From assembly GCA_937990725.1 (NCBI GenBank), contig CALKQS010000015.1:1-64000 (forward strand): 64,000 nt of DNA, read 5' to 3'. A program made the translations under genes and the position numbers. The stretch is from an uncultured Candidatus Saccharibacteria bacterium. Its GTDB lineage: Bacteria > Patescibacteriota > Saccharimonadia > Saccharimonadales > Saccharimonadaceae. Shown piece after piece: positions 25,484-34,253 of this stretch; the first letter of the stretch is position 1, and every line of letters begins with the position of its first letter. The notes below the pieces were generated by a model. That model ran no database searches. It was not told where the DNA came from and worked only from the letters and a program-made list of their open reading frames with translations.

Positions 25484-25512
25484 AGTATACGCTGCTTATT
25501 AGCACTCGTCAA
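25484..25512 (-). promoter_or_regulatory. clpC promoter
   Basis: TTGACG (25512–25507), 17-nt spacer, TATACT (25489–25484). The predicted start near 25477 leaves a leader of about 34 nt with GGAGG. The -35 box lies within the CIRCE operator. Confidence 0.85.
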
Positions 25513-25525
25513 GGTGGAGTGCTAA
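25499..25525. promoter_or_regulatory. CIRCE operator (HrcA binding site)
   Basis: TTAGCACTC, 9-nt spacer, GAGTGCTAA: exactly the consensus inverted repeat. It spans the -35 of the clpC promoter, so HrcA binding would block RNA polymerase. The clpC cluster is therefore predicted to be heat-inducible through HrcA. The hrcA gene is not in this window. Confidence 0.95.
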
Positions 25526-25533
25526 TAACACGC

Positions 25534-25561
25534 AAAACCCTACTCTATTATGAGTAGGGTT
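25534..25561 (-). terminator. Terminator between nusA and clpC
   Basis: AACCCTACTC, loop ATAATA, GAGTAGGGTT, then TT on the minus strand: a 10-bp stem with a short T-run. It separates nusA from the CIRCE-controlled cluster. Confidence 0.8.
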
Positions 25562-25585
25562 GGCGTGTCGCAGCGCTTTGCAATT

Positions 25586-26701
25586 TTACGCTTGGTTTTC
25601 AATGGCGCTAAAGAGATCATCCTCGATATTCTTGCGTGGCTTGCGCTCGGCAGGCTGGCTGGCTGCCGTCTCAATATCAAGCTCAAAGCCGGTAAGACGG
25701 CTCGCCAGGCGAACGTTTTGCCCGCTGCGGCCAATCGCGATCGATTGCTGGTCTTCCGTCACATATACCTTGGCGTGCTTGTGCTCGCGGTCAATCTCGA
25801 CCCGCACTACCTCAGCAGGGCTAAGGGCGTTGCGAATGTACGTGTCGGTGTTTTCGTCGTACATGATGATGTCAATCTTTTCTTGGTCGCCGATCTCATT
25901 AACAACGGCATTGACCCGTGTGCCATGCCCACCCACGAAGGTACCAACCGGGTCGATCCCTGGCACGGTACTCAGGACGGCCAGCTTGGTGCGGCGACCT
26001 GCTTCGCGAGCGATCCCCTTAATCTCAACTGCCCCTGTCTCGAGCTCTGGTACCTCTTGACGGAAGAGATACTCAATGAAGGCTTCGTTGCCGCGGCTAA
26101 GGATGAGCTGCGGGCCACGATTGTCGCGCTCGATATCCTTGATGAATACCTTGATGCGGCTGCCTGGTACGTAACGCTCGCCTTGGATTTGCTCACTCTG
26201 CGGCAAGATGCCGGTTGCCTTGCCCAGCTCGACCCGCACGACGCGTGGCTCAACCCGCTGGACAATACCCGTCACAACGGTGCCAATCTTGTCTTCGAAC
26301 TCTGCCAGTACCACCTCGCGCTCAGCCTCGCGCAGGCGCTGCAACACCACCTGCTTGGCAGTCTGGGCTGCCACACGACCAAAGCTCGTCACATTGTGCG
26401 TCTCCTCAACGGTACCGCCCAGCTCGGCATCAGGGTTTGTCGCCCGTGCTTCTTCTAGGCTAACCTCTGTCGATGGGAAGTTAACTTCCTCAACGATCTC
26501 ACGAATGACGAACACCTTGGCGGTGCCGTCGTTGAGGTTGAGCTCTGCCCGAACGTTTTGGTCGCGCTCGCCATTGTCGCGGCGCCAGGCGGCAGCAATT
26601 GCTTGCTCGATCACACCCAGGACAGTTTCCTCAGGCAAGTTCTTTTCGTCAGCGATCGTGCGCAAGGCTAACGTAAGCTGCTTAATATTAAGATCTTCCA
26701 T
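25586..26701 (-). CDS. nusA: Transcription termination/antitermination factor NusA
   Basis: RNA polymerase-associated factor of 371 residues. It has the N-terminal RNAP-binding domain (about 1–125), an S1 domain (GTVVTGIVQRVEPRVVRVEL, about 138–200) and two KH domains (VGTFVGGHGTRVNAVV and QQSIAIGRSGQNVRLASRL). It ends after the KH2 domain with a short acidic tail, the usual short bacterial form without the gamma-proteobacterial C-terminal repeats. AAGGAG lies eight bases before the ATG. Confidence 0.96.
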   Translation of the reverse strand: MEDLNIKQLTLALRTIADEKNLPEETVLGVIEQAIAAAWRRDNGERDQNVRAELNLNDGTAKVFVIREIVEEVNFPSTEVSLEEARATNPDAELGGTVEETHNVTSFGRVAAQTAKQVVLQRLREAEREVVLAEFEDKIGTVVTGIVQRVEPRVVRVELGKATGILPQSEQIQGERYVPGSRIKVFIKDIERDNRGPQLILSRGNEAFIEYLFRQEVPELETGAVEIKGIAREAGRRTKLAVLSTVPGIDPVGTFVGGHGTRVNAVVNEIGDQEKIDIIMYDENTDTYIRNALSPAEVVRVEIDREHKHAKVYVTEDQQSIAIGRSGQNVRLASRLTGFELDIETAASQPAERKPRKNIEDDLFSAIENQA

Positions 26702-26804
26702 ATTATATACTCCTTTCTATGAAAAACTCCGACCTGCCGGCCGGATATCTACCCATCAGTGTAGCGGATAGCGCGAAGGATGTCAAATGGAACGGCGGGA
26801 GTTC

Positions 26805-27440
26805 TTATCCAACAATCGTCAATATATCACGGAGGTCAGCGATGGCCCATCGTGCATGCCTGGCGGCGGATGAGCCAGCAAAGGTCACCCCATTACCTGT
26901 CGCTATAAAGAGCGGCACGTCATTCGCTCCATCGCCCACCACCAAGCAGTCGCTCAGCGAGACCTGCTGCTCGGCAGCCAGTTGGTGGAGCTGCTCCACC
27001 TTGGCCACCGCATCGTCATCTGGTGCATCAATCTGGCACAGCATGTCCTGATCATCAAAGATAAAATGATTGCTCGCGCGCCAAAGTGCGACGCCAAGCT
27101 GCTCTGCTACCATGCTCACCAAGATATCCATCGCACCAGAGTTGATGGCCACGCGGTAGCCCCGCGCTTGGAGCGCCGCAACAACCATTTGAGCATGTGG
27201 CATATAGGTGTACTGGCTGAGGACACGCCGCACCGCCTCTCTGTGGCAGTCGCCCCGCTGCTGGTAGCGCTGCAATAACCAGGCTTGGCCCTCAGCATCG
27301 GTTATCTCGCCTTGAGCAGCACGCGCCATCAAGGCAGCATCCTCTTCTGGCGTAATGCCCATGGCGAGATTGAGATTGCGCCAAGAGTTGTCGCGGATCA
27401 AGGTATGATTGAGGTCAAATACAATAAGCTTTGGCTGCAT
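26805..27440 (-). CDS. HAD-superfamily phosphatase (SerB-like)
   Basis: HAD hydrolase of 211 residues. Motif I reads VFDLNHTLIRDN: the first aspartate (nucleophile) is present but the usual second aspartate of DxD is His-bearing DLNHT, an unusual variant. Motif II is AINSGAM. Motif IV is CLVVGDGANDVPLF. The layout resembles phosphoserine phosphatase-type HADs with a helical cap. The ATG at 27440 overlaps the stop of the upstream nuclease gene (TAATG). With motif I altered, catalytic activity or mechanism may differ. Confidence 0.8.
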   Translation of the reverse strand: MQPKLIVFDLNHTLIRDNSWRNLNLAMGITPEEDAALMARAAQGEITDAEGQAWLLQRYQQRGDCHREAVRRVLSQYTYMPHAQMVVAALQARGYRVAINSGAMDILVSMVAEQLGVALWRASNHFIFDDQDMLCQIDAPDDDAVAKVEQLHQLAAEQQVSLSDCLVVGDGANDVPLFIATGNGVTFAGSSAARHARWAIADLRDILTIVG

Positions 27441-28117
27441 TAGCCAGGTACTCCCTGCCCAGGGCACGTAGCGAGGGCGCGCTGCATGGCGGCTTTTTCG
27501 CCTGTGGTGACCCAAAGGTGATATTTACGTTTGACGGCAATTTGCCGGGCAATGTATTGGCAGCGAAACGGCTTATAGCTAGGCAGCCACGTCGCAGCAT
27601 CGCCATCACCCTTTTGCTGGTTGGCCGGGCCATCGACCGCTAGAAGCTCAAGTGGATCATTAGCAAGCTGCTGCCGCTGCTCGCTACTGAGCTGCTGTGC
27701 ACCGGTTTGCCAGGCATTACTGAGGGCAACAACGTGGTCGATCTGAACCGCAGTGCTCGTGCCACTCCCTCGCTGGAAAGTGATACGCTTACCCGTATAT
27801 GGGTCGTCGAGCTGGCCACTGGCTACCTTGCAATTGCCGCTCACCACCGCCTGCTTGAGGTCGCGCGCGAGGATGATATTGCGCGTATCACAGCCACTCG
27901 TCGTTGCCCAGCCCGCACCAAATTGGCTGCGCGTATATCCAGTCTTGGGCGCACGACCTTTAACGGGCAATGCCTCCAGCGCTACTAGCGCCTCGCCGTT
28001 ACCCTGTGGCGAGTGGCTTGACTGCGCCAACTGCCACGCTGCATATATCGCGAGCGCAATAATGACAATACCAGCGAGCAAAAACATCGTTATGACGCGG
28101 CGACGGCGATATCCCAT
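27440..28117 (-). CDS. Membrane-anchored HNH/DUF1524-type nuclease
   Basis: Protein of 225 residues. A basic start (MGYRRRR) and one transmembrane segment (about 8–28) are followed by an outer domain of the DUF1524/GmrSD C-terminal type. It shows FGAGWATTSGCDTRNIIL, the catalytic IDHVVALSNAWQTGA, and NQQKGDGDAATWLPSY, with a C-terminal RQIAVKRKYHLWV. Such secreted nucleases degrade extracellular DNA or help its uptake. For a nucleotide-dependent epibiont, scavenging host DNA is a plausible but unproven role. The ATG at 28117 is chosen because TATGAT ends six bases upstream. Confidence 0.82.
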   Translation of the reverse strand: MGYRRRRVITMFLLAGIVIIALAIYAAWQLAQSSHSPQGNGEALVALEALPVKGRAPKTGYTRSQFGAGWATTSGCDTRNIILARDLKQAVVSGNCKVASGQLDDPYTGKRITFQRGSGTSTAVQIDHVVALSNAWQTGAQQLSSEQRQQLANDPLELLAVDGPANQQKGDGDAATWLPSYKPFRCQYIARQIAVKRKYHLWVTTGEKAAMQRALATCPGQGVPG

Positions 28118-28123
28118 AGTCAT

Positions 28124-28129
28124 ATCATA
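28124..28129 (-). promoter_or_regulatory. -10 box of the anchored nuclease gene (predicted leaderless)
   Basis: TATGAT ending 6 nt before the ATG at 28117. It is divergent from the aminopeptidase promoter about 40 bases away. Confidence 0.6.
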
Positions 28130-28168
28130 GCATAGGGTCAATTTTTGGCGGGCTCATGCACATTCCGG

Positions 28169-28174
28169 TATACT
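28169..28174 (+). promoter_or_regulatory. -10 box of the aminopeptidase gene (predicted leaderless)
   Basis: TATACT ending 6 nt before the ATG at 28181, with a possible TTGGCG at 28145–28150 (18-nt spacer). Confidence 0.65.
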
Positions 28175-28180
28175 AGTTTT

Positions 28181-30706
28181 ATGCAACAGGTTACTCATCT
28201 CATCGACTTTTTTATACCAACTCACTATCAGCTGGCACTGGATATTGATCGCCAGCAGCGGCACTTTGCAGGGCAAGTGAGAATCACTGGCGAGACAACG
28301 CAGGCCGATATGCCGATCAAGCTACACGCCAAAGACCTCACGATCACCAGCGCAACAATCGACGGCCAGCCAGCCTCTGTGGAGCATAATGATGACGAAA
28401 TCTCGCTGCACCTACCAACGCTGAGTGCTGGCACTCACACCATTACTCTCACGTACGAAGCAGCGATTACTGACTCACTCCACGGTCTCTACCCCTGTTA
28501 TTATCAGCACGACGGTGCGAAGAAAGAATTGCTCATGACGCAGTTCGAGAGCCATCATGCGCGCGAGGTCTTCCCCTGTATTGATGAGCCTGCCGCTAAG
28601 GCAACCTTCGACATAACCGTCACAACTGAGTCAGGCATCACGGTGCTAGGCAATATGCCCGTCCAGTCGCAGCAAGAAGCAGATGGTCGACTCACCACTG
28701 CCTTTGCCCAGACGCCACGCATGAGCACCTATCTGGTGGCGCTCGTGATGGGTGAGCTGCAGCACATCACTGGCCAAACAAAAGATGGCGTAGAGGTGTC
28801 GGTCTGGGCTACGCCAGCGCAAGCCCCTGTGAGCCTCGATTTCGCTCTTGAGCATGCCATCCGCTCGATCGAGTTCTTTAATGAGTACTTCGACACGCCC
28901 TACCCCTTGCCTAAGTCCGACCACGTTGCGGTACCAGACTTTAGCAGTGGTGCGATGGAGAACTGGGGGCTCATTACCTACCGTGAGTCTGCCCTGCTGG
29001 CTGACCCAGCCACGACGACCATCGCCGACAAGCAATACATCGCCACCGTCATTAGCCACGAGCTCAGCCATCAGTGGTTTGGCAACCTCGTGACGATGAA
29101 GTGGTGGGATAACCTCTGGCTCAATGAGAGCTTTGCCAACATGATGGAATACCTAGCGGTCGATGCCATCCATCCCGAGTGGCACGTATGGACGGATTTT
29201 TGCAACCACGAGGGTGCGCTGGCCTTTGGCCGTGACGCAATTGATGGTGTGCAGCCCGTCCAAACAGCTGTTCATCATCCGGATGAGATTAGCACGCTCT
29301 TTGACGGAGCGATCGTCTATGCTAAGGGTGGGCGCCTCCTCTATATGCTCATGCATTGGCTGGGCGAAGACGCTTTTCGCACTGGTCTGCAAGCATACTT
29401 CGACACCCACGCCTATGGCAATGCCGAGGGTGATGACCTATGGCACGCGCTGAGTCAAGCCAGCGGGCGCGATGTTGCCGCACTGATGAATCACTGGATT
29501 CGCACGCCTGGCTACCCAGTCGTTGCAGTCTCGCATAGCGGCTCGCAGCTCATACTTGAGCAACAGCGTTTCTTTATTGGCCCACACGCAGCCGATGACA
29601 CTACTTGGCAGATCCCCCTTCATAGCTCATCACCAGCTATTCCAGCACTGCTCACCACACAGCGCACAGTAGTAGAGCATAGTCTGGATGAGCCAGTCCT
29701 TCTCAATCACGACAATGTCTCGCACTTCATCACACAGTATGATGACGCATTGCTAGAGCGTTTGCTTGGCCAGGTGCGGCGCGGTGCGCTATCTGTCGTC
29801 GATCGCTCACTCTTACTTACCCAACAGCTGTTGCTAGCGCGGAGTGGCCGCGTATCGAGCGCCAGCTTACTCACTCTCCTCGATGCCTATCGCAATGAGA
29901 CAGATGAGCATGTTTGGAGCGTGATGTCGTCAGTGGTTGCCCACCTCAAGCTCTTCGTTGAGCCACACAGCCCTGCCGAGCAGGCACTGCGGCAGTTCGT
30001 GGGCCAGCTCGCTCAGCAAAGTTATGACCGCCTTGGCTGGAGTGCGCGCCCTGGTGAACCCGAGAACGACACCAAGCTGCGCTCAACGATCATCGCGCAC
30101 ATGCTCTATAGCGAGCAACCTGCGGTGATTGCCGAAGCGCAGCAGCGCTACGCAGCGGGTGGCCTATTGGCTCTCGATAGCGAGCTGCGCAGCCTGATTG
30201 CCAGTAGTGTTGTCCGCCACAGCCAGCAGCCTCAGCTGCTGATCGATGAGCTTCTGGCACACTATCGGGCAACAGCCAGCAGCGACCTACGCCAAGATAT
30301 CGCCAGCGCCGTGACGAGCACGCGCGACGCCGCGAGTATTCACAAACTGCTCACCCTTATGATGGATACCGAGACAGTCCGCACCCAGGACACCGTCTTT
30401 TGGTTTGTTTACTTGCTGCGCAACCGTGATGCACGTGACGCTACATGGCAATGGCTGCAAGATAATTGGCAGTGGATTGAAGAGCACTTCGGTAGCGACA
30501 AGAGCTTCGACTACTTCCCGCGCTATGCTGGCAACATCCTCGCTTCACGCCAACAGCTGAGTGAATATCAGCGCTTCTTTGCACCACTGCGCAATGAGCC
30601 AGCCCTCACCCGCGTGATTGATATGGGCATTACAGATATCACCGCCCGCGTTGAGCTCATTGAGCGCGATAGCCCGGCGGTTGTGGCAGCACTCACGAAG
30701 GTATAG
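28181..30706 (+). CDS. M1 family zinc aminopeptidase (aminopeptidase N type)
   Basis: Metallopeptidase of 841 residues that removes N-terminal amino acids from peptides. The N-terminal β-domain is followed by the substrate motif GAMENWGLITYRE (about 260–272). The zinc site is HELSHQWFGN with the third ligand in NESFANMMEY. A long helical C-terminal ERAP1-like domain follows (about 500–841). No signal peptide is visible, so it probably acts in the cytoplasm on imported peptides, unless exported by another route. The ATG at 28181 is set by the promoter; the open frame begins 12 codons earlier. Length and motifs are those of the family. Confidence 0.95.
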   Translation: MQQVTHLIDFFIPTHYQLALDIDRQQRHFAGQVRITGETTQADMPIKLHAKDLTITSATIDGQPASVEHNDDEISLHLPTLSAGTHTITLTYEAAITDSLHGLYPCYYQHDGAKKELLMTQFESHHAREVFPCIDEPAAKATFDITVTTESGITVLGNMPVQSQQEADGRLTTAFAQTPRMSTYLVALVMGELQHITGQTKDGVEVSVWATPAQAPVSLDFALEHAIRSIEFFNEYFDTPYPLPKSDHVAVPDFSSGAMENWGLITYRESALLADPATTTIADKQYIATVISHELSHQWFGNLVTMKWWDNLWLNESFANMMEYLAVDAIHPEWHVWTDFCNHEGALAFGRDAIDGVQPVQTAVHHPDEISTLFDGAIVYAKGGRLLYMLMHWLGEDAFRTGLQAYFDTHAYGNAEGDDLWHALSQASGRDVAALMNHWIRTPGYPVVAVSHSGSQLILEQQRFFIGPHAADDTTWQIPLHSSSPAIPALLTTQRTVVEHSLDEPVLLNHDNVSHFITQYDDALLERLLGQVRRGALSVVDRSLLLTQQLLLARSGRVSSASLLTLLDAYRNETDEHVWSVMSSVVAHLKLFVEPHSPAEQALRQFVGQLAQQSYDRLGWSARPGEPENDTKLRSTIIAHMLYSEQPAVIAEAQQRYAAGGLLALDSELRSLIASSVVRHSQQPQLLIDELLAHYRATASSDLRQDIASAVTSTRDAASIHKLLTLMMDTETVRTQDTVFWFVYLLRNRDARDATWQWLQDNWQWIEEHFGSDKSFDYFPRYAGNILASRQQLSEYQRFFAPLRNEPALTRVIDMGITDITARVELIERDSPAVVAALTKV

Positions 30707-30872
30707 CGAGGCGCGAACCGTGCACTTGCATTTCCCAGTACTACTGGTTTTTACCGGCGCAAGCTAATCTGTCAGAAAACAGAGAACTCTTGCACTCTAC
30801 CGAGTGAAGCGGTAAGGTGCGATTGTGCAGGAAAAGCTATAGATCTATGTAGCTTAAGTCACAAAACCACCA

Positions 30873-31847
30873 CTACTCAACAACTTCAATCCGCACCACC
30901 CGCGGTGGACTGCCACTGGTAGCAATCGCGATAAGCTGGAGATTCATAGTGGTGATGCGTTCGTGGTGCGCATAGAACCGCGCGGCATAGTGCATTTGAT
31001 TGCGCTTCTTGCGGGTAATCGCCGCGAGGCCATCACCTGCATAGTCATCCGTGCGATGCTTCACTTCAGCAAAATACAGCGTATCACCATGCTGCGAAAT
31101 AATATCGATCTCACAATATTTTGTCCGCCAGTTGCGCGCCACAATCTGATGGCCGCGCTGCTGCAAGGCGTCTGCTGCAGCCGTTTCGCCAGCATGGCCA
31201 CGCGTGATCGTCGTGTCAGCTTGCTGCGTGGTGTGTGCTTGGTCTGCTGAGTGAGGGCTATCATTGCGGTAGTGCTGGAGTGGTTTGAAGCTGAGCCGAT
31301 GCAGTGGTGTCACTCCGTGGGTGGCAATCGCCGCTCGGTGCTGCGCTGTGCCATAGCCAGCATGCGCCGCAAAGCCATAGCCGGGGTAGAGCACATCTTG
31401 CGCGGCCATATACTGGTCACGCGCCACCTTCGCAATGATCGATGCCGCCGAGACACTTGGCACTAATGCATCTGCCTTGGGTAGCATCGTGACATACTGC
31501 TCTAGTGCTGTTCCAGCCAAGAAGTTTACCTTGCCATCGATCACAATCTCCGTGAGAGTAATACCTTTCTCACGGCATTGTTGCTGCACTGCTTCTACCG
31601 CTCGCCGTGTTGCCAGGCGGAGAGCTTCGCTCATCCCTACGTCATCCAGCTCTGCCGCACTCACCCAGCCAAGCGCATACGCCGCTGCCTGCTCTTGGAT
31701 AGCTTGGGCAAGCGCTTCACGGCGTTTTTTCGTTAATTTCTTGCTGTCGTCTAGCCCATCTATTGCCGCACCACCCAGCACCACTGCGCCAACCACCAGC
31801 GGCCCCGCCCATGGCCCACGCCCAACTTCATCAATCCCAAGTATCAT
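30873..31847 (-). CDS. rnhB: RNase HII fused to UPF0102 (YraN) nuclease-like domain
   Basis: Fusion protein of 324 residues. Residues 1–195 are RNase HII, which removes ribonucleotides from DNA: GIDEVGRGPWAGPLVVGA with the catalytic DE pair, DSKKLTKKRREAL, and VSAASIIAKVARDQYM. After a Gln/Thr/Asp-rich linker (about 196–214), residues 215–324 form a YraN/UPF0102 domain: GHAGETAAADALQQRGH, CEIDIISQHGDTLYFAEVKHR with the E...D...ExK restriction-like core. In most bacteria rnhB and yraN are separate neighbours, so here they are joined in one chain. The promoter is unclear; no good Shine-Dalgarno sequence precedes the ATG. Confidence 0.95.
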   Translation of the reverse strand: MILGIDEVGRGPWAGPLVVGAVVLGGAAIDGLDDSKKLTKKRREALAQAIQEQAAAYALGWVSAAELDDVGMSEALRLATRRAVEAVQQQCREKGITLTEIVIDGKVNFLAGTALEQYVTMLPKADALVPSVSAASIIAKVARDQYMAAQDVLYPGYGFAAHAGYGTAQHRAAIATHGVTPLHRLSFKPLQHYRNDSPHSADQAHTTQQADTTITRGHAGETAAADALQQRGHQIVARNWRTKYCEIDIISQHGDTLYFAEVKHRTDDYAGDGLAAITRKKRNQMHYAARFYAHHERITTMNLQLIAIATSGSPPRVVRIEVVE

Positions 31848-31957
31848 ACTATGATTGTCTCATATTTTATGGTATAGCGCACACTGCCGATATTCATACT
31901 CGTTTAGCTTCGCCACACCAACAGCCACTCCCCATATCGTCAAGCAACATAGTGATG

Positions 31958-31963
31958 TATAAT
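31958..31963 (+). promoter_or_regulatory. -10 box upstream of the lipoprotein gene
   Basis: TATAAT about 135 bases before the ATG at 32098. If used, it gives a leader of about 127 nt with a small AAGCC/GGCTT hairpin near 32053–32065 and an AGGAGGAG Shine-Dalgarno. No clear -35 box. Confidence 0.4.
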
Positions 31964-32097
31964 ATACAACTCCTATCTCTGTTTTTGTTCGCTTCTCTTG
32001 CTGATTTGTCTATTTTCTGTTGCGAGAGCGTAGCTAATCAATTACAATCAGGGCAAGCCTTCGGCTTAGCAACTATTACTTCATCACAAGGAGGAGT

Positions 32098-32448
32098 ATG
32101 ACAAAAACGCTTTGGCACACGCTGTTTGCTACCGGGGTGTTTGCCTGTGCCATTGCTGGATGCGCTGGCGTCCCTACTAAGCCAGTTGCAGCAGTGCCAG
32201 TGCATACCATACAGCCACACGAGGTATGCACACATCAGCATCATACAGGTGCGTATACGCTTGATAAGAGCAACCCATACGGGTGGTCGTGCTACGACCT
32301 CACCTACTCGATATCGCTCTTCTCAGGCTTTACCTTCACAGCCAAGGGCAGCCTCAATATGCAGGCATATTGCACGGCTCACCACCATGGCACGCGCGCC
32401 GTCCTTAGCCATCAGCAGGCTCAGCCAACCTGGCAGTGCGTACTATAG
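32098..32448 (+). CDS. Small His/Cys-containing lipoprotein, unknown function
   Basis: Protein of 116 residues with a lipoprotein signal peptide: positively charged start, hydrophobic core, and the lipobox AIAGC (acylated cysteine about residue 22). The mature part is short and contains several histidines (HQHHTGAY, TAHHHGT) and four further cysteines, which could bind metal or form disulfides. No family is recognised. A strong AGGAGGAG lies immediately before the ATG at 32098. Confidence 0.75.
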   Translation: MTKTLWHTLFATGVFACAIAGCAGVPTKPVAAVPVHTIQPHEVCTHQHHTGAYTLDKSNPYGWSCYDLTYSISLFSGFTFTAKGSLNMQAYCTAHHHGTRAVLSHQQAQPTWQCVL

Positions 32449-32518
32449 CACTCACCCTCGCAAAAGATACAGCACCAAACCATACAGCATTAACACGAAA
32501 GGATCATTCATACCCACC

Positions 32519-32728
32519 ATGGAAATCACCGGGCCAGCACCACTCCTCATACTAGCAGTCGCACTTAACGTCGTGTATTTTATCTTGCTCATCTGTGGCA
32601 TTTGTTGGGTTGTCCGGCAGGGCCGACGCACCAAGCAGATCAGACGGCACGTGGCTGCGATCGACGAGAATCTCGAGGCGATTCGCGCCGTTCTCACCGA
32701 GCAAGCAGAATCTCGCAAGACAAAATAA
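32519..32728 (+). CDS. Small single-pass membrane protein
   Basis: Protein of 69 residues: a short N-terminus, one transmembrane segment (about 8–30, LLILAVALNVVYFILLICGI) and a charged helical tail (RRTKQIRRHVAAIDENLEAIRAVLTEQAE). The frame is open far upstream, but that part only overlaps the lipoprotein gene out of frame and is not coding. The start is the ATG at 32519. A terminator follows. No family is recognised. Confidence 0.65.
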   Translation: MEITGPAPLLILAVALNVVYFILLICGICWVVRQGRRTKQIRRHVAAIDENLEAIRAVLTEQAESRKTK

Positions 32729-32750
32729 TAGCATTGGTACACGAAAGCAT

Positions 32751-32775
32751 AAAGCCACCCTCAAGCGGTGGCTTT
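32751..32775. terminator. Bidirectional rho-independent terminator
   Basis: AAAGCCACC, 7-nt loop, GGTGGCTTT. A-rich and T-rich flanks on both sides suit convergent genes ending at 32728 and 32801. Confidence 0.85.
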
Positions 32776-32800
32776 GCTTTATGCCTCGCTACTTAGCTAT

Positions 32801-33286
32801 TTATGCGCTGCGACGAGCTATCTGCTGCCACCCCACTACAGTCAGCCACACTAGCCAAACAAGCAGTGCCCCAGCAGTATTGGCCGCGATATCCCAGTTG
32901 GTATCATCCAGCGGCAAGCGAGCCACGCCAGTCTTCGCCACTAGTAGCTCAAACAGCTCATTCATACAGCCAAGCGCCGACACTAGCGCAAACAGCGAGA
33001 ATGCCTCCACCAGCCAGTAGCGGTGCCACCCCAGCGCGTGCTTGAGGTAGAGCCACAGGCAGCCGGTAAATATCCCACCACCGATGAAGTGCGTCATAAA
33101 TGCCGTGTCTTGCCCATCGATCAACGGTGATGGCACATACCACGAGATAAAGAACAACCCACATGCCAAATATAGCAGCCAGCGGTGGCGCCGCTCGTGC
33201 GTATGGCCATAATGCTGCAAGATAGGTGGTATACTACTCGCCAAGACAATTGGTATAATAATCGAAACAATGGTAAAGATACTCAT
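32801..33286 (-). CDS. Small multi-pass membrane protein (YjdF/DUF2238- or VanZ-like)
   Basis: Protein of 161 residues with four hydrophobic segments (about 5–20, 37–52, 88–108 and 136–155). Between the last two it has GCMNELFELL and LDDTNWDIAANTAGA; an acidic E...D-x-xWD-x3-N pattern before the last helix is typical of the DUF2238/VanZ-type small membrane families. The assignment is by pattern only. TATACT lies six bases before the ATG. Confidence 0.7.
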   Translation of the reverse strand: MSIFTIVSIIIPIVLASSIPPILQHYGHTHERRHRWLLYLACGLFFISWYVPSPLIDGQDTAFMTHFIGGGIFTGCLWLYLKHALGWHRYWLVEAFSLFALVSALGCMNELFELLVAKTGVARLPLDDTNWDIAANTAGALLVWLVWLTVVGWQQIARRSA

Positions 33287-33292
33287 ACTTCT

Positions 33293-33301
33293 AGTATAAC
33301 A
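33293..33301 (-). promoter_or_regulatory. Extended -10 of 32801–33286 (predicted leaderless)
   Basis: TGT-TATACT (extended -10) ending 6 nt before the ATG at 33286. No Shine-Dalgarno sequence. Confidence 0.65.
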
Positions 33302-33500
33302 TCAGATACAATCTAGCTGCCACAGACCGGTAACGTATCATGATATAGCTATTGCAGCGAATACGTTGTGCGTATTATCTCCGCGTCTCATCCATATATC
33401 ACACCCTCCTTTTCGGTGCTCAGGAGAGGTTGCTCATCAAAGCCTTACGAGCCAAACGTTCAAGGCAAAATAGACTAATAGCGTAGCTCTCCTCATACAA

Positions 33501-33525
33501 ATCCGCCCCCTGTATAGAGGCGGAT
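33501..33525 (-). terminator. Probable terminator of rplS
   Basis: ATCCGCC, 11-nt loop, GGCGGAT on the minus strand, 27 nt after the rplS stop, followed by a weak TTTG. Confidence 0.5.
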
Positions 33526-33551
33526 ATAAAAGCTTTCTTGCGATGGCCATT

Positions 33552-34073
33552 CTACGCGGCTTCGTGGCGAGCGGCAACCTCGGCAGCCTTAGCGTCTAGC
33601 TCAGCTTGCTTGGCGTCTTCTGCAGCCTTTTTCTCAGCAGCTTCTTTGGCCTTTTCTTCTTTGAGGCGAGCAGCCTCGGCCTCGGCATGAGCATCGTGCA
33701 CGTTGTTCACCGCCTCGCGGTCAAACTGTACGGCAGTTAGGCGAGCCGACTTACCACTGCGGCCACGCAGGTAGCTCAAGAAGTTACGGCGCACCTTAGC
33801 GCGGCGCATCACCTCAACCTTCTCAACCAGTGGGCTGTGCAGCAAGAACGACTTCTCTACCCCCACACCGCTGGTAATCTTGCGTACAGTAATGCGGCTG
33901 GTGTGCTGACCCTTGTTGTCGGTGCGGATTACCACGCCTTCAAACATCTGGATACGCTCTTTGTTGCCTTCTTTGATTTTTTGGTGGACGCGGACCGTGT
34001 CGCCACTCCGCACATCAACGACGGCAGGCTTTTTCTGCTGGTCATTGACTTTTTGGATCAGTGCAAAACTCAT
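33552..34073 (-). CDS. rplS: 50S ribosomal protein L19 with Ala/Lys/Glu-rich C-terminal extension
   Basis: L19 stabilises the 30S–50S interface. Residues 1–115 are a normal L19: [44 protein letters not shown], and [20 protein letters not shown]. Residues about 120–173 are an added helix-forming tail rich in Ala, Lys and Glu. AGAGAGAAAG precedes the ATG. No rpsP, rimM or trmD neighbours are present, unlike the usual operon. Confidence 0.96.
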   Translation of the reverse strand: MSFALIQKVNDQQKKPAVVDVRSGDTVRVHQKIKEGNKERIQMFEGVVIRTDNKGQHTSRITVRKITSGVGVEKSFLLHSPLVEKVEVMRRAKVRRNFLSYLRGRSGKSARLTAVQFDREAVNNVHDAHAEAEAARLKEEKAKEAAEKKAAEDAKQAELDAKAAEVAARHEAA

Positions 34074-34253
34074 GACTTTCTCTCTATTTAATTATTAGAT
34101 GACAATTCAGTTATTGATTGTACCATATTTTGTGTGCAGGGAGAAGAGGGGGAGAGTGCTTTTGCATCAATACTCCAAACATCGCTCAACGCGAACTAGC
34201 AACAGCCCCGCTCAGCACCACGAAGAAGTTTTTTATTATAACAAAGAACCTCT

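Noticed and set aside
32126..32518. Upstream part of a 200-codon frame overlapping the lipoprotein gene
   Set aside because: It is an out-of-frame reading of the lipoprotein gene; only the last 69 codons from ATG 32519 look like protein.
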